Program-made: the position numbers and the translations under genes
The notes under the pieces: model-generated
What the model was told of the DNA's origin: nothing
Seen by the model: the letters and a program-made list of their open reading frames with translations, nothing else
Database searches by the model: none
In this document: in pieces, positions 23,349-32,009 of the stretch
Numbering within the stretch: position 1 is the stretch's first letter
Layout of the letters: each line of letters opens with the position of its first letter
From: Candidatus Aegiribacteria sp.
GTDB taxonomy: Bacteria; Fermentibacterota; Fermentibacteria; Fermentibacterales; JCC-6
Length of the DNA stretch: 32,691 nucleotides
Direction: 5' to 3'
NCBI GenBank assembly: GCA_023138735.1
Contig: JAGLOY010000095.1
Span: 1-32,691 of the forward strand

Positions 23349-25223
23349 CTATCTACAGATTCTCCGATCACCTTTCCGCACAGTCCAGTCCTGACTGTCA
23401 AAGAATTCTGCCCATTTCAGTGCGTATTTTCTTGAAACACTGAGAAAATCTCTCAATTCTCCAAGGGTGAAACCGTTTTCTCCAAAGTTTTCTATCAGTT
23501 TCGTGATTATAGTTCCAGCCCGTTCAGATGAAACCAGTACACCCCCGTCAAGTTCGAAGAGTATTCCACGCTCAGTAAGAGCCACTGCAAGTGAGGAATT
23601 CTCGAATTCCTCAGTGCTGACGCCCACGTTCTCACCTGTTTCAACCCTGGAAATCATGTCATCAACAGCTTCCGAGTACTCGGAAGGGATTTCCCTGCTG
23701 TGACAGGAAAGGGCGTACCATTCATCTCTTTTCTCAAGTTCGGAAGATTCCATTAATTTGCTCAGCACTGCCTTCACAAACCACTGGGGGTATTCCTTCA
23801 GGATTCGGGATGGTGCTGTAAGCCGTAATCCGGGGCTGACAGGATTCATTTCATGGTGACTGGTAAAGCTTGAGACAAGCCTTGCAGTGGCGGAATCAAA
23901 CTGTATTTTTCTAACCGCGCGGTGGGTTGAACCTTCATCAATAAGTTCAATCTTACCATTCTCATCCATTCCGCGTAGGGCATTCAGAATATCTTCCGCG
24001 GTAAGGGAAGTGCTTTTTTCTGCACCTTTGACTGTAATACCCTCAACACCGGAATGTTCAAGCATCTCTTCGAGCAGGCTCTCAGTATCACCAGATTCCA
24101 GTGCCATTAAATGAGAAGTTCGCTCAGATGCGTACTTCACTCTTACTTTTCGCGTACCTGCTTCTAGAATACTGCCACCACCGATAGTGATTACCGGAGA
24201 GTAACTTCTGACAACAAACCTGTCACCTGGAAGGACAACAACAGCTGTTTCGAGTTGAAAATGAACGTACCCTGTGGTTCCAGGACTAATAACTTCGGTT
24301 TCAACAGGAACCGCACGGGCCATAACCTCCGCAGTTCCGGTATGCAGCCTTACCCGCTGATACTTCTTGAGAGGCTTTGCTGTTTCCAGAAGACTCAGTG
24401 TAGTGTCAAGACTCCCCTTCACCTGAAGATATCCCGGTTCCGCAACACACGACCCCCTCTGAGCATCATCCTTCTGAAGACCAACAAGGTTGAGAGCGAT
24501 CCTGTCCCCCGCTACTCCAGTCTTTACATCCTTGTTAGCGTTCACTCTCATCTCACGCACTCGATACTTGCCTCCGCCGGGCTGAAGCTCAAGTTCATCC
24601 CCGATCGAGACGATGCCGGAAATAGCTGTCCCGGCAATGATCGTTCCGAATCCTTCGAGGACAAAGATTCTGTCAATATCCAGCCTGAACCTGTTTCCTG
24701 TCTGCCTCTGACCGGTTTCCTCCGCAAGACCTATGATAGCCTCTCTAAGCTCCTCCATTCCTGCGCCGGTCATCGAAGAGACTCTGTATACAGGTGTTCC
24801 GGTGAACACCGAATCTTCGAAATACTCATCGATCTCGGATTCAACCAGTTCCTGCATATCATCATCAACAAGATCGCACTTGGTCATAGCAACGATACCA
24901 TGCTCCACACCCAGAATCTTGAGAATATCGAGATGCTCTCGCGTTTGGGGCATTATTCCCTCATCGGCTGCGACAACGAGCAGGAAACAGTCGACGGTAG
25001 CTGTCCCGGCAACCATCTGCCTGATGAAACCCTCGTGTCCCGGTACGTCGATAAAGGAGATGAGACCACCATCGGGAGTGGGCATGAATACATACCCGAG
25101 TTCGATGGTAATACCCCGCTCCTTCTCCTCCTTGAGTCTGTCAGGGTCGCTTCCCGTCAGATACTTGACGAGCTGGCTCTTTCCGTGGTCAATATGGCCA
25201 GCGGTACCTACTATTACGCCCAT
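23349..25223 (-). CDS. selB: Selenocysteine-specific elongation factor SelB
   Basis: GTPase that carries selenocysteyl-tRNA(Sec) to UGA codons marked by a SECIS RNA hairpin. Seen: G1 GTAGHIDHGKS (residues 6-16), switch-I threonine in ERGITIELGY, G3 DVPGHE (59-64), G4 TKCD (114-117), two EF-Tu-like beta-barrel domains with GDRFVVRSYSPVITIGGG, then winged helices ending in FTLGELRDFLSVSRKYALKWAEFFDSQ and RKGDRRICR, the SelB-type last helix domain that binds SECIS. 624 residues, full length. The start ATG overlaps the end of selA by ten bases, with CAGGA just upstream. Confidence 0.97.
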   Translation of the reverse strand: MGVIVGTAGHIDHGKSQLVKYLTGSDPDRLKEEKERGITIELGYVFMPTPDGGLISFIDVPGHEGFIRQMVAGTATVDCFLLVVAADEGIMPQTREHLDILKILGVEHGIVAMTKCDLVDDDMQELVESEIDEYFEDSVFTGTPVYRVSSMTGAGMEELREAIIGLAEETGQRQTGNRFRLDIDRIFVLEGFGTIIAGTAISGIVSIGDELELQPGGGKYRVREMRVNANKDVKTGVAGDRIALNLVGLQKDDAQRGSCVAEPGYLQVKGSLDTTLSLLETAKPLKKYQRVRLHTGTAEVMARAVPVETEVISPGTTGYVHFQLETAVVVLPGDRFVVRSYSPVITIGGGSILEAGTRKVRVKYASERTSHLMALESGDTESLLEEMLEHSGVEGITVKGAEKSTSLTAEDILNALRGMDENGKIELIDEGSTHRAVRKIQFDSATARLVSSFTSHHEMNPVSPGLRLTAPSRILKEYPQWFVKAVLSKLMESSELEKRDEWYALSCHSREIPSEYSEAVDDMISRVETGENVGVSTEEFENSSLAVALTERGILFELDGGVLVSSERAGTIITKLIENFGENGFTLGELRDFLSVSRKYALKWAEFFDSQDWTVRKGDRRICR

Positions 25224-26602
25224 AATTCCTGCAATGCTGAATTCACCAGTGCTGCGAGCATTTCCAGTTCACCTGGCTGAAGTGTTCGCATATCCAACTT
25301 TATAAGACCATCTTCAATTCTCGAGGCAACCGCCGGATTTCCTTGCCGGAGTGTCCTGGCCAGAGTATCGTTATCCGGACTTTCCAGTCCGACTCCCACA
25401 GATGGGATGGCATAATCCGGAAGTGACCCGCTTCCCACATAACTGTCTGTTTCCAAAATCGAAGCGGAACATGAACCGGGTAATGTCAGAAGGCTGAGAA
25501 ACTTATCGGCTTCAGTGCGAAGATGATCAACACCTGCAGCGAACATTCTGTAAAGAGGATGATTATCAGCAAGGTATTCGGCGTTCTCTCTGAACAGCAT
25601 CAGAGAAGCTTCCAGTGCGGCAATTGTAAGTTTCCCGACTCGGAGAGCCCTGGCAAGAGGATGTTTCCTGATCTTCTGAATGTACTTCTTCCTGCCTGTT
25701 ATTATTCCAGCCTGCGGACCGCCGATTAGCTTATCCCCCGAACTTGTTACAACAGCTGCTCCGGCTTCGATGCTGCTCTGTACAGTTGGTTCGGAAGGGA
25801 GACCGAAATTCGAAAGATCAACGTAGGAACCAGCACCCAGATCATCCACAACGGGAATGCTGAATTCCTCTCCAAGTTCAACCAGCTGTTCAAGGGGAAC
25901 TTCTCCGGTGAACCCCCTTATCCTGTAGTTGGAAGGATGAACGCGCAGAATTATCGCGGTATTCTCGTTAATAGCTTCGCGGTAGTCCCTGAGATGGGTT
26001 CTGTTAGTGCAACCAATTTCATGCATATGGGCACCGCTCTGCTTCATCACGTCCGGAATCCTGAAGGAACCGCCGATCTCAACCAGCTGTCCCCTGGATA
26101 CTATTACTTCCCGTCCGCTTGCAAGGGCGGACAGAACAAGAAGTGTGGCACCAGCGTTGTTATTGGCTATCGTTGCCGCTTCCGATCCTGCGAGTTCACA
26201 TATGAGTCTCTCCGTATGTATGTCGCGGTGTCCCCTTCTTCCGGTTTCGCAGTCCCACTGGAGAATACTATAGCCCTGAGCAATCCTGCTGACCGCTTCC
26301 ACGGCACTGCCGGGCATACAGGCTCTTCCAAGGGCGGTATGAAGGATTACTCCGGTAGCGTTGATTACATTCTTCATGCTTGAACTGGTAATCCGATCGA
26401 GCTCGATAAGTACCTTGTCCTGAAGCTTTTCAGAAGTCTGAGATTTCTTCCCATCAAGGATCAAGGTTCTCTCGTTCTCAAGCACGCTTCTGCATGCCAT
26501 CAGAATTGTTGCCGGCGTTCCGCTTTCGTCTGGTATTTTCTCCACGAGTTCGTGTACTGCAGGCAGTTCTCTCAATAATTCGTTGAGTTCTAAATCCTTC
26601 AT
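25214..26602 (-). CDS. selA: L-seryl-tRNA(Sec) selenium transferase SelA
   Basis: Pyridoxal-phosphate enzyme that converts seryl-tRNA(Sec) to selenocysteyl-tRNA(Sec) using selenophosphate. Seen: N-terminal LRELPAVHEL, VINATGVILHTALGRA, NNNAGATLLVLSALASGREVIVSRGQLVEIGGSFRIPD, HPSNYRIRGFTG, VVDDLGAGSYVDL and the PLP lysine in SSGDKLIGGPQAGIITG (about residue 291). 462 residues from the ATG at 26602. The frame is also open to a TTG at 26611 that overlaps the rnfB stop; AGGG lies closer to spacing for neither, so the start is uncertain by three codons. The gene sits between rnfB and selB. No selC (tRNA-Sec) is visible in the window. Confidence 0.95.
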   Translation of the reverse strand: MKDLELNELLRELPAVHELVEKIPDESGTPATILMACRSVLENERTLILDGKKSQTSEKLQDKVLIELDRITSSSMKNVINATGVILHTALGRACMPGSAVEAVSRIAQGYSILQWDCETGRRGHRDIHTERLICELAGSEAATIANNNAGATLLVLSALASGREVIVSRGQLVEIGGSFRIPDVMKQSGAHMHEIGCTNRTHLRDYREAINENTAIILRVHPSNYRIRGFTGEVPLEQLVELGEEFSIPVVDDLGAGSYVDLSNFGLPSEPTVQSSIEAGAAVVTSSGDKLIGGPQAGIITGRKKYIQKIRKHPLARALRVGKLTIAALEASLMLFRENAEYLADNHPLYRMFAAGVDHLRTEADKFLSLLTLPGSCSASILETDSYVGSGSLPDYAIPSVGVGLESPDNDTLARTLRQGNPAVASRIEDGLIKLDMRTLQPGELEMLAALVNSALQELWA

Positions 26603-26607
26603 ACCTG

Positions 26608-27663
26608 TCAATCCCTGTCATGCTGATAGGATTTCGCCCCTATCATGTTTATTGAATTCTTCGGACACTTGGGAAGGCATAACCCGCAGCCGATACAGCT
26701 GTCAGTGTCCACAGAATGTCTTTCCTTCAATTCTCCAGTGATTGCATTCACCGGGCAGACTTTCGTGCACAATGTACATCCTATACAGCTGCTGTCTATG
26801 TAAGCCTTTGGCCTTGCAGGAGCATAATCGAGTATTGCGCCGGTAGGGCACTCCGAAGCGCAAAGACCACAGTTAATACATTTCTCAGAATCGATAACCG
26901 CCAGAAAATCATCAACGATTATTGCATCTACAGGACATGCTTTTTCACATTTCTTGCATCCTATACACGCCATGGTGCAGGCTTTTCTGGCAAATGCACC
27001 TTTATCAAGGCTGGAACAGGCTACAACAACTTCCCGATCCACCGGCCACAGTTCTATGATATTTTTTGGGCAGGCTTCAAGGCACTTGCCGCATCCTGTG
27101 CAGGAGATCATATCAATGACAGGTATACCGTTCTCTCCCATTTCAATGGCATCGAAGGGACAGACGATTACGCAGTCACCGAATCCGAGGCAGCCGTAGG
27201 AGCATGTTTTCTGTCCCCCCATGATCATCGTAGCGGAGACGCAATCACCGGGACCGTGATATTCGAACTCATCCCTTGCCGAGTGGCCGCCATTGCAATG
27301 AACAAGGGCTATAAGCCTGACACTATCGGATATTTCCCCTCCAACCGCATCGGCAACCTGTTGGTTTATCTCAGCGCTTGCGGCCAGGCACCCATCCGCT
27401 GGAGCATCACCCTTTACCACAGCCTCAGCGAATTGCATACAGCCAGGATAATTGCATCCGCCGCAGTTGGCACCTGGAAGCAGACTGTTGACCTTTTCAA
27501 CAAGAGGATCCCTCTCTACCGCAAGTTTCTTCGCGGCAAAGGCCAGCCCCAGTCCAAAGATAAGCCCCATCAACCCGAGCACGATAGCCGGGTTGCCTAC
27601 AGATTCAACCAGAGATTTCTCTCCAGAAATAAGTATTGCGTTAATAAGCATCAGAGTATTCAT
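26608..27663 (-). CDS. rnfB: Rnf complex iron-sulfur subunit RnfB
   Basis: Electron-entry subunit of the Rnf ferredoxin:NAD+ oxidoreductase. Seen: an N-terminal membrane anchor, a 4Fe-4S fold with C67, C70, C75 and C92 (GANCGGCNYPGC), then six further ferredoxin-type cysteine quartets: CSYGCLGFGDCVIVCP, CTGCGKCLEACP, CIGCKKCEKACP, CINCGLCASECP, CIGCTLCTKVCP and CIGCGLCLPKCP. This is the long clostridial-type form, against the roughly 190-residue proteobacterial RsxB/RnfB with two. The frame opens at a TTG at 27684 inside rnfA, but GGGGGGATGAG immediately precedes the ATG at 27663, giving 351 residues. The selA start overlaps its stop. Confidence 0.96.
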   Translation of the reverse strand: MNTLMLINAILISGEKSLVESVGNPAIVLGLMGLIFGLGLAFAAKKLAVERDPLVEKVNSLLPGANCGGCNYPGCMQFAEAVVKGDAPADGCLAASAEINQQVADAVGGEISDSVRLIALVHCNGGHSARDEFEYHGPGDCVSATMIMGGQKTCSYGCLGFGDCVIVCPFDAIEMGENGIPVIDMISCTGCGKCLEACPKNIIELWPVDREVVVACSSLDKGAFARKACTMACIGCKKCEKACPVDAIIVDDFLAVIDSEKCINCGLCASECPTGAILDYAPARPKAYIDSSCIGCTLCTKVCPVNAITGELKERHSVDTDSCIGCGLCLPKCPKNSINMIGAKSYQHDRD

Positions 27664-27664
27664 C

Positions 27665-28309
27665 TCATCCCCCCAGTCCTGCAAAGCCGAGGAACGCGAT
27701 GGACATTATGCCGGCCACCAGAAATGCGACCGGTTTCCCCTTCATAGCTGGAGGTAGATCTGCTAGTTCGAGTCTCTGCCGCAGGCCGGCCATCAGGATG
27801 AGGGCAAGGGTGAAACCGATCCCGGCTGCAATCGCGTTTACCAGTGAGTATCCAAGGCTGTACTTCTCATCGATATTGAGAACAGCAACTCCAAGAATAG
27901 CGCAATTGGTTGTTATAAGGGGCAGGAAGATGCCAAGAGCACTGTAGAGAGCTGGGCTGAATTTCTGGAGTATCATCTCCACAAGCTGAACAAGGGACGC
28001 TATTATCAGTATGAATGCGATGGTGCTTAGATAGGTTAGTCCCATCGGAACCAGAAGAAGATTGTACGCAGCCCAGGATCCCAGTGTTGCGAGGGTCATT
28101 ACGAAGATGACCGCTGCCCCCATACCGATGGCGGAATCCAGCTGTTTGGATACTCCGAGGAAGGGGCAGATACCCAGGAATCTTGCCAGTACGAAGTTGT
28201 TAACAAAGATAGAGGCGATGATTATGGCCATCATCTTTCCAAGATCGAACCCCTGATTGCCGGAATCGGGTGTCGCCAGAAGGGCTGAAAGCAGTATTGT
28301 AGGATTCAT
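27665..28309 (-). CDS. rnfA: Rnf complex membrane subunit RnfA
   Basis: Integral membrane subunit with about six spans, homologous to NqrE. Seen: ICPFLGVSKQLDSAIGMG in the first half and GIFLPLITTNCAILGVA in the second, which together with the paralogous RnfE carry the cysteines of the shared membrane 2Fe-2S cluster. 214 residues, slightly longer than the usual 190 because of an N-terminal extension (MNPTILLSALLATPDSGNQGF) before FDLGKMMAIIIASIF. The ATG follows AAAGGAGG and overlaps the rnfE stop. It is fifth of six rnf genes in the order C-D-G-E-A-B. Confidence 0.96.
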   Translation of the reverse strand: MNPTILLSALLATPDSGNQGFDLGKMMAIIIASIFVNNFVLARFLGICPFLGVSKQLDSAIGMGAAVIFVMTLATLGSWAAYNLLLVPMGLTYLSTIAFILIIASLVQLVEMILQKFSPALYSALGIFLPLITTNCAILGVAVLNIDEKYSLGYSLVNAIAAGIGFTLALILMAGLRQRLELADLPPAMKGKPVAFLVAGIMSIAFLGFAGLGG

Positions 28310-28917
28310 TACTGACGACCTCCTTTACGCTTTTCAAGAATGTTGAAAAATCCCAGAATGAAGCTCAGCAGGATGAACGCTCCCGGAGCAAGTATCGCTA
28401 TAAGAAGCGGTTGATTCTGGTAAGCAGAGCCAAGAACATTGATATTGAGCAATGTTCCGTTTCCAAGCAGCTCACGGAATGAAGCCAGAATAACCATGGC
28501 CAGAGTAAATCCTATACCCATTCCAACTGCATCGGCAATCGAGTTGAGAACGGGATTCCTGTTGGCGAATCCCTCCGCCCTGCCGAGTATTATGCAGTTC
28601 ACCACGATAAGCGGTATGAATATCCCCAGGCTTCGGTGAAGATCGGGAAGGTATGCATTCATGACCATATCGACCAGTGTTACGAAAGTAGCGATTATCA
28701 CAATGTAGCAAGGAATCCTTACCTTTGATGGAATGATGTTCCGGAAAAGTGATACAAGAAAATTGGAGCAGATCAGTACGAAGGTTGCAGCGGCTCCCAT
28801 CCCAAGAGCATTCTCAACGGAAGTTGTCACCGCAAGGAAGGGGCACATGCCCAGAACAAGCCGAAAAACAGGATTCTCGCGGTAGATCCCTTTGGTCAGA
28901 TCCTTAATGAGACTCAT
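28309..28917 (-). CDS. rnfE: Rnf complex membrane subunit RnfE
   Basis: Integral membrane subunit homologous to NqrD, about six spans, 202 residues. Seen: IYRENPVFRLVLGMCPFLAVTTSVENALGMGAA at the start and LGIFIPLIVVNCIILGRAEGFANRN, the RnfE/NqrD hallmarks. The N-terminal LGMCPFLAVT parallels RnfA's LGICPFLGVS, with Cys in the same place, consistent with the two forming one membrane iron-sulfur site. The ATG overlaps the rnfG stop, and GGAGGT precedes it. Confidence 0.96.
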   Translation of the reverse strand: MSLIKDLTKGIYRENPVFRLVLGMCPFLAVTTSVENALGMGAAATFVLICSNFLVSLFRNIIPSKVRIPCYIVIIATFVTLVDMVMNAYLPDLHRSLGIFIPLIVVNCIILGRAEGFANRNPVLNSIADAVGMGIGFTLAMVILASFRELLGNGTLLNINVLGSAYQNQPLLIAILAPGAFILLSFILGFFNILEKRKGGRQ

Positions 28918-29531
28918 TGCATACCTCCTTCCGTATCACTCGTGCTGAAAAGCCCGGCTTCGCTCATCGCCTCAAGGCCGGTTCTTATTGAATTGGTCAC
29001 GGTACGTGAAGTGATAGTACAGCCCGTCATGGCATCGATACCTCCTCCATCCTTTGTGAGGAGGCATTCAGAAGCAGCCAATCCGTTGAACTTCGAAATG
29101 AGTTTGGCAGGATTGACGATATTGGCTCCGAGACCCGGGGTCTCCTGCTGGAAGAGGATCATGGTGTTTGAGATAATTCCCTCAAGCTCAACAGCCACCA
29201 TGGTCTGCACTGTGCTTGAATAACCTTTTCCAAAAGCGATGAATACGTAACCTATTCTGGAGGTATCAGGCGGTACTGAAATTCGAACGATACTCAATGT
29301 ATTGTCATTTGACGCATAAGGATTTGCAAGGGAGGCGATGGAAAGAGAATCAAAAGCCAGGCTGTCCCCCGGGCTGAGGCTTGCAGCAACTTCGTTCATT
29401 GCGTTCTGTTTTGCAAGTTCCTTCTGAATCGCGATTATCGGTGCTGTTCTGCTGTTGACGAACCCCAGCGCAACTGCGGCTACCAGAGCCACAAGCATCA
29501 GAACCAGACCGATTTTCAACATTTCAGCCAT
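28914..29531 (-). CDS. rnfG: Rnf complex FMN-binding subunit RnfG
   Basis: Periplasm-facing subunit with covalently bound FMN, homologous to NqrC. Seen: one N-terminal membrane span (IGLVLMLVALVAAVALGFV), and the FMN attachment motif near the C-terminus, TGCTITS (residues 169-175), where the last Thr of TGCT is the expected phosphodiester site. Families usually show SGAT here; this copy has Thr and Cys in place of Ser and Ala. 205 residues. The start overlaps the rnfD stop, and GGGGAGGTG lies 7 bases before it. Confidence 0.94.
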   Translation of the reverse strand: MAEMLKIGLVLMLVALVAAVALGFVNSRTAPIIAIQKELAKQNAMNEVAASLSPGDSLAFDSLSIASLANPYASNDNTLSIVRISVPPDTSRIGYVFIAFGKGYSSTVQTMVAVELEGIISNTMILFQQETPGLGANIVNPAKLISKFNGLAASECLLTKDGGGIDAMTGCTITSRTVTNSIRTGLEAMSEAGLFSTSDTEGGMQ

Positions 29532-30651
29532 TCTTTTTCACCTCCCCGAAGACCCTGGGCAAGGTAAGTTTATCTATCAGTGGAGTGACAAGGTTCATGA
29601 GAAGGATAGAGTATGAACATCCCTCAGGATAGCCGCCCCACCTTCTTATCACCATTGTCAGCAGCCCGGCACCTATGCCGAATATGATCCTTCCCTTTGG
29701 AGTAACCGGGGTTGTCACCATATCGGAAACCATGAAAATCCCGCCGAGGATAACTCCACCGGCAAGAACATGGAAGAGAGGATCACCATTAAACCATCCG
29801 CTGCCGCCGAACACCCAGGCAAGAACAGCAACCGTTCCGAGGTAACTTATAGGAAGCCGCAGTTCAAGCACCCCTCTCATAACAAGGTAGATAGCTCCAA
29901 CCAGAAGAAGGATTACCGAAGTTTCCCCGAGGCAGCCTCCAGTTCTTCCTATCAGCAGGTTTATATAAGTGGATTTGCTGTAGAGGGCGCTTCTAATACC
30001 GTCAGCTCTTTCTTCAAGGCTCAGAGCTTCCGCGGTATTCCCTTCATTATGGGCATTCTGCGCGCTGGCATCCAGATCGAAGGTCTGCTTGAGAACGTTC
30101 AACGGAGTAGCTCCTGAGATGGCGTCAGCCATCGGAATTGTACTCAACTGTTCCTGAACAATACCGCTTGTTCCCCAGGCAATGTCCTCACTGCTGTTCC
30201 AGGCATCCGGAGCAACCCATCCTGCGGTCATAAGAATGGGGAAACTGGCCATCAGGAAAGCTCTTCCAAGAAGAGCAGGATTCACGATATTATGTCCAAT
30301 ACCCCCGAAAGCCTGTTTACCGACTACGATGGCAAAGGCGGTACCTATAACCGGAAGCCACAACGGAACCCCTGATGGAAGGTTGTATGCAAGGAGCATG
30401 CCTGTTACAATGGCGCTGCCATCCAGGGCAAAACTCACCGGTCTCTTCATGAACTTGAGGCACAAATACTCAGCTACTACTGCCGTCGCGGCACTCAGGA
30501 CAACGATCAGCAGCGCCCTGGGTCCGAAGAACCAGGTTGCGGCCGCCAGCGCGGGAAGAAGTGCAATGACCACATCGAACATTATCTTTCGTGTTGTCTG
30601 GGTTGCGCCCACATGAGGTGACATCGCAAGCTCAAATCGTCTGGTCGCCAT
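29524..30651 (-). CDS. rnfD: Rnf complex membrane subunit RnfD
   Basis: Integral membrane subunit homologous to NqrB, with covalent FMN. Seen: SPHVGATQTTRKIMFDVVIALLPA at the N-terminus, several membrane spans, the FMN site ISGATPLN (Thr 182), GRTGGCLGETSVILLLVGAIYL and the C-terminal RRWGGYPEGCSYSILLMNLVTPLID. 375 residues. A hydrophilic stretch at about 190-215 (FDLDASAQNAHNEGNTAEAL) sits after the FMN loop. The ATG follows the rnfC stop with AAGGAGG five bases upstream. Confidence 0.96.
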   Translation of the reverse strand: MATRRFELAMSPHVGATQTTRKIMFDVVIALLPALAAATWFFGPRALLIVVLSAATAVVAEYLCLKFMKRPVSFALDGSAIVTGMLLAYNLPSGVPLWLPVIGTAFAIVVGKQAFGGIGHNIVNPALLGRAFLMASFPILMTAGWVAPDAWNSSEDIAWGTSGIVQEQLSTIPMADAISGATPLNVLKQTFDLDASAQNAHNEGNTAEALSLEERADGIRSALYSKSTYINLLIGRTGGCLGETSVILLLVGAIYLVMRGVLELRLPISYLGTVAVLAWVFGGSGWFNGDPLFHVLAGGVILGGIFMVSDMVTTPVTPKGRIIFGIGAGLLTMVIRRWGGYPEGCSYSILLMNLVTPLIDKLTLPRVFGEVKKNG

Positions 30652-31962
30652 TTATGCCTCCTTTCCCTTATTGGCCCTGATAGCATCCTGAGCCTTCTTA
30701 ATGTAGTGAACAAGATATCTGCCGGCGGGACAGACGTAACTGCAGGTTCCGCAGGCCATGCAGTTCAGCGCGCCAAATTCTTCGGCAAGTTTCCATTTTT
30801 CATTCTCAGCTGCAAGAGCTATAAGGTTTGGAATCAGTCTCAAAGGACAAACATCAACGCATTTGCCGCAACGGATGCAGGGGCTCTCAACAACATCCCT
30901 CACTTCATCATCGGTAAGTGCCAGAACACCACTGGTTCCTTTCGTTACAGGCACACCATCAGTGTAAAGGGACATACCCATCATGGGGCCTCCGCTTATC
31001 AGTCTTTTTACATCTTCGGTGTAACCGCCGGATTTCCCGATAAGGTCGGAGAAAAGGGTTCCAACGCAGGCATCGTAATTGGCAGGGGAGATAACACCTC
31101 TTCCGGTCAGGGTGATTATCCTGCGAAGGGAAGGTTCACCGTCCCGAACAGCTTTTGCCACTGCCGCAGCAGTACCAACGTTCTGAACCACCACTCCAAC
31201 ATCAAGCGGAAGCCCCCCTGCTGGAACCTCCCGCCCGGTGGCAGCATCAATAAGCTGCTTCTCAGCCCCCTGTGGATAGCTTACTTTCAATGGAAGAACA
31301 CAACAACCCTTTTCGTCCATGATCTTAATCGCATCGGGCTTGTTGATCTCAATACCTAAAAGACAATTCTCAACACCGAGTGTGTATGCAAGTATTTCCA
31401 TTCCGAGAATAATGTCATCGGGATTCTCCAGCATCAGTCTGTGGTCTGCCGTAAGGTAGGGTTCGCACTCTATGCCGTTTATTATAAGAGTATCGATATT
31501 CTTATCGGGGGGTGGAGAAAGTTTCACATAAGTCGGAAAACTGGCCCCTCCCATACCGCAGACACCGGCAAGTTTGATCCGTTCGGTTATCTCAGCGGGA
31601 GAGTGACTGCTGTAGTCATCCCACTTCTCAAATACCTGGCCTCCGTCTTCTGATTCGGTCTCGATAACCACACAGGGACCGGTTCTTCTGTGAGGCATTG
31701 GGAAATTCTCAACAGATTTCACAGTGCCGTTCACAGGTGAATGTGTGGGCAAACTGATAAAACCGTTCTGAGAACCGATCTCCTGTCCCGTGGTAACCTT
31801 ATCTCCTTTTGAGACCGTAGGTTTGGAAGGAACTCCCATATGCTGACATAAAGGCACCCATACTGTTTCAGGAGCAGGCAATCGTGTAATCGGCTGCTTC
31901 GATGATAAATATTTGTTACCTGGAGGATGAATCCCCCCCTTGAATGATCTGGCTTTGATCAT
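30652..31962 (-). CDS. rnfC: Rnf complex NADH-binding subunit RnfC
   Basis: Peripheral subunit that exchanges electrons with NAD(H). Seen: KARSFKGGIHPPGNKYLSS at the N-terminus, the flavin/NADH fold GVCGMGGASFPTYVKLSPP with NGIECEPYLTADHRLM, and two ferredoxin sites CIRCGKCVDVCP and CMACGTCSYVCP near the C-terminus. The frame extends to a GTG at 32013 overlapping the nrdR stop. The family starts close to the ATG at 31962, which has GGGGAGG three bases upstream. The ATG at 31980 is a further option. I give 31962, about 436 residues. Confidence 0.93.
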   Translation of the reverse strand: MIKARSFKGGIHPPGNKYLSSKQPITRLPAPETVWVPLCQHMGVPSKPTVSKGDKVTTGQEIGSQNGFISLPTHSPVNGTVKSVENFPMPHRRTGPCVVIETESEDGGQVFEKWDDYSSHSPAEITERIKLAGVCGMGGASFPTYVKLSPPPDKNIDTLIINGIECEPYLTADHRLMLENPDDIILGMEILAYTLGVENCLLGIEINKPDAIKIMDEKGCCVLPLKVSYPQGAEKQLIDAATGREVPAGGLPLDVGVVVQNVGTAAAVAKAVRDGEPSLRRIITLTGRGVISPANYDACVGTLFSDLIGKSGGYTEDVKRLISGGPMMGMSLYTDGVPVTKGTSGVLALTDDEVRDVVESPCIRCGKCVDVCPLRLIPNLIALAAENEKWKLAEEFGALNCMACGTCSYVCPAGRYLVHYIKKAQDAIRANKGKEA

Positions 31963-32009
31963 ACGCCTCCCCGGTTTCATGCTTTCGCCATGCAGAGATG
32001 TGCTATCGG

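Noticed and set aside
24255-25280. 341-codon open frame on the plus strand opposite selB/selA
   Set aside because: It is a shadow of the intact minus-strand genes; its translation shows no domain, and the minus-strand frames have clear SelB and SelA motifs.
26716-27747. 343-codon open frame on the plus strand opposite rnfB
   Set aside because: Shadow of the cysteine-rich RnfB reading frame; no ribosome-binding site or recognisable motif.
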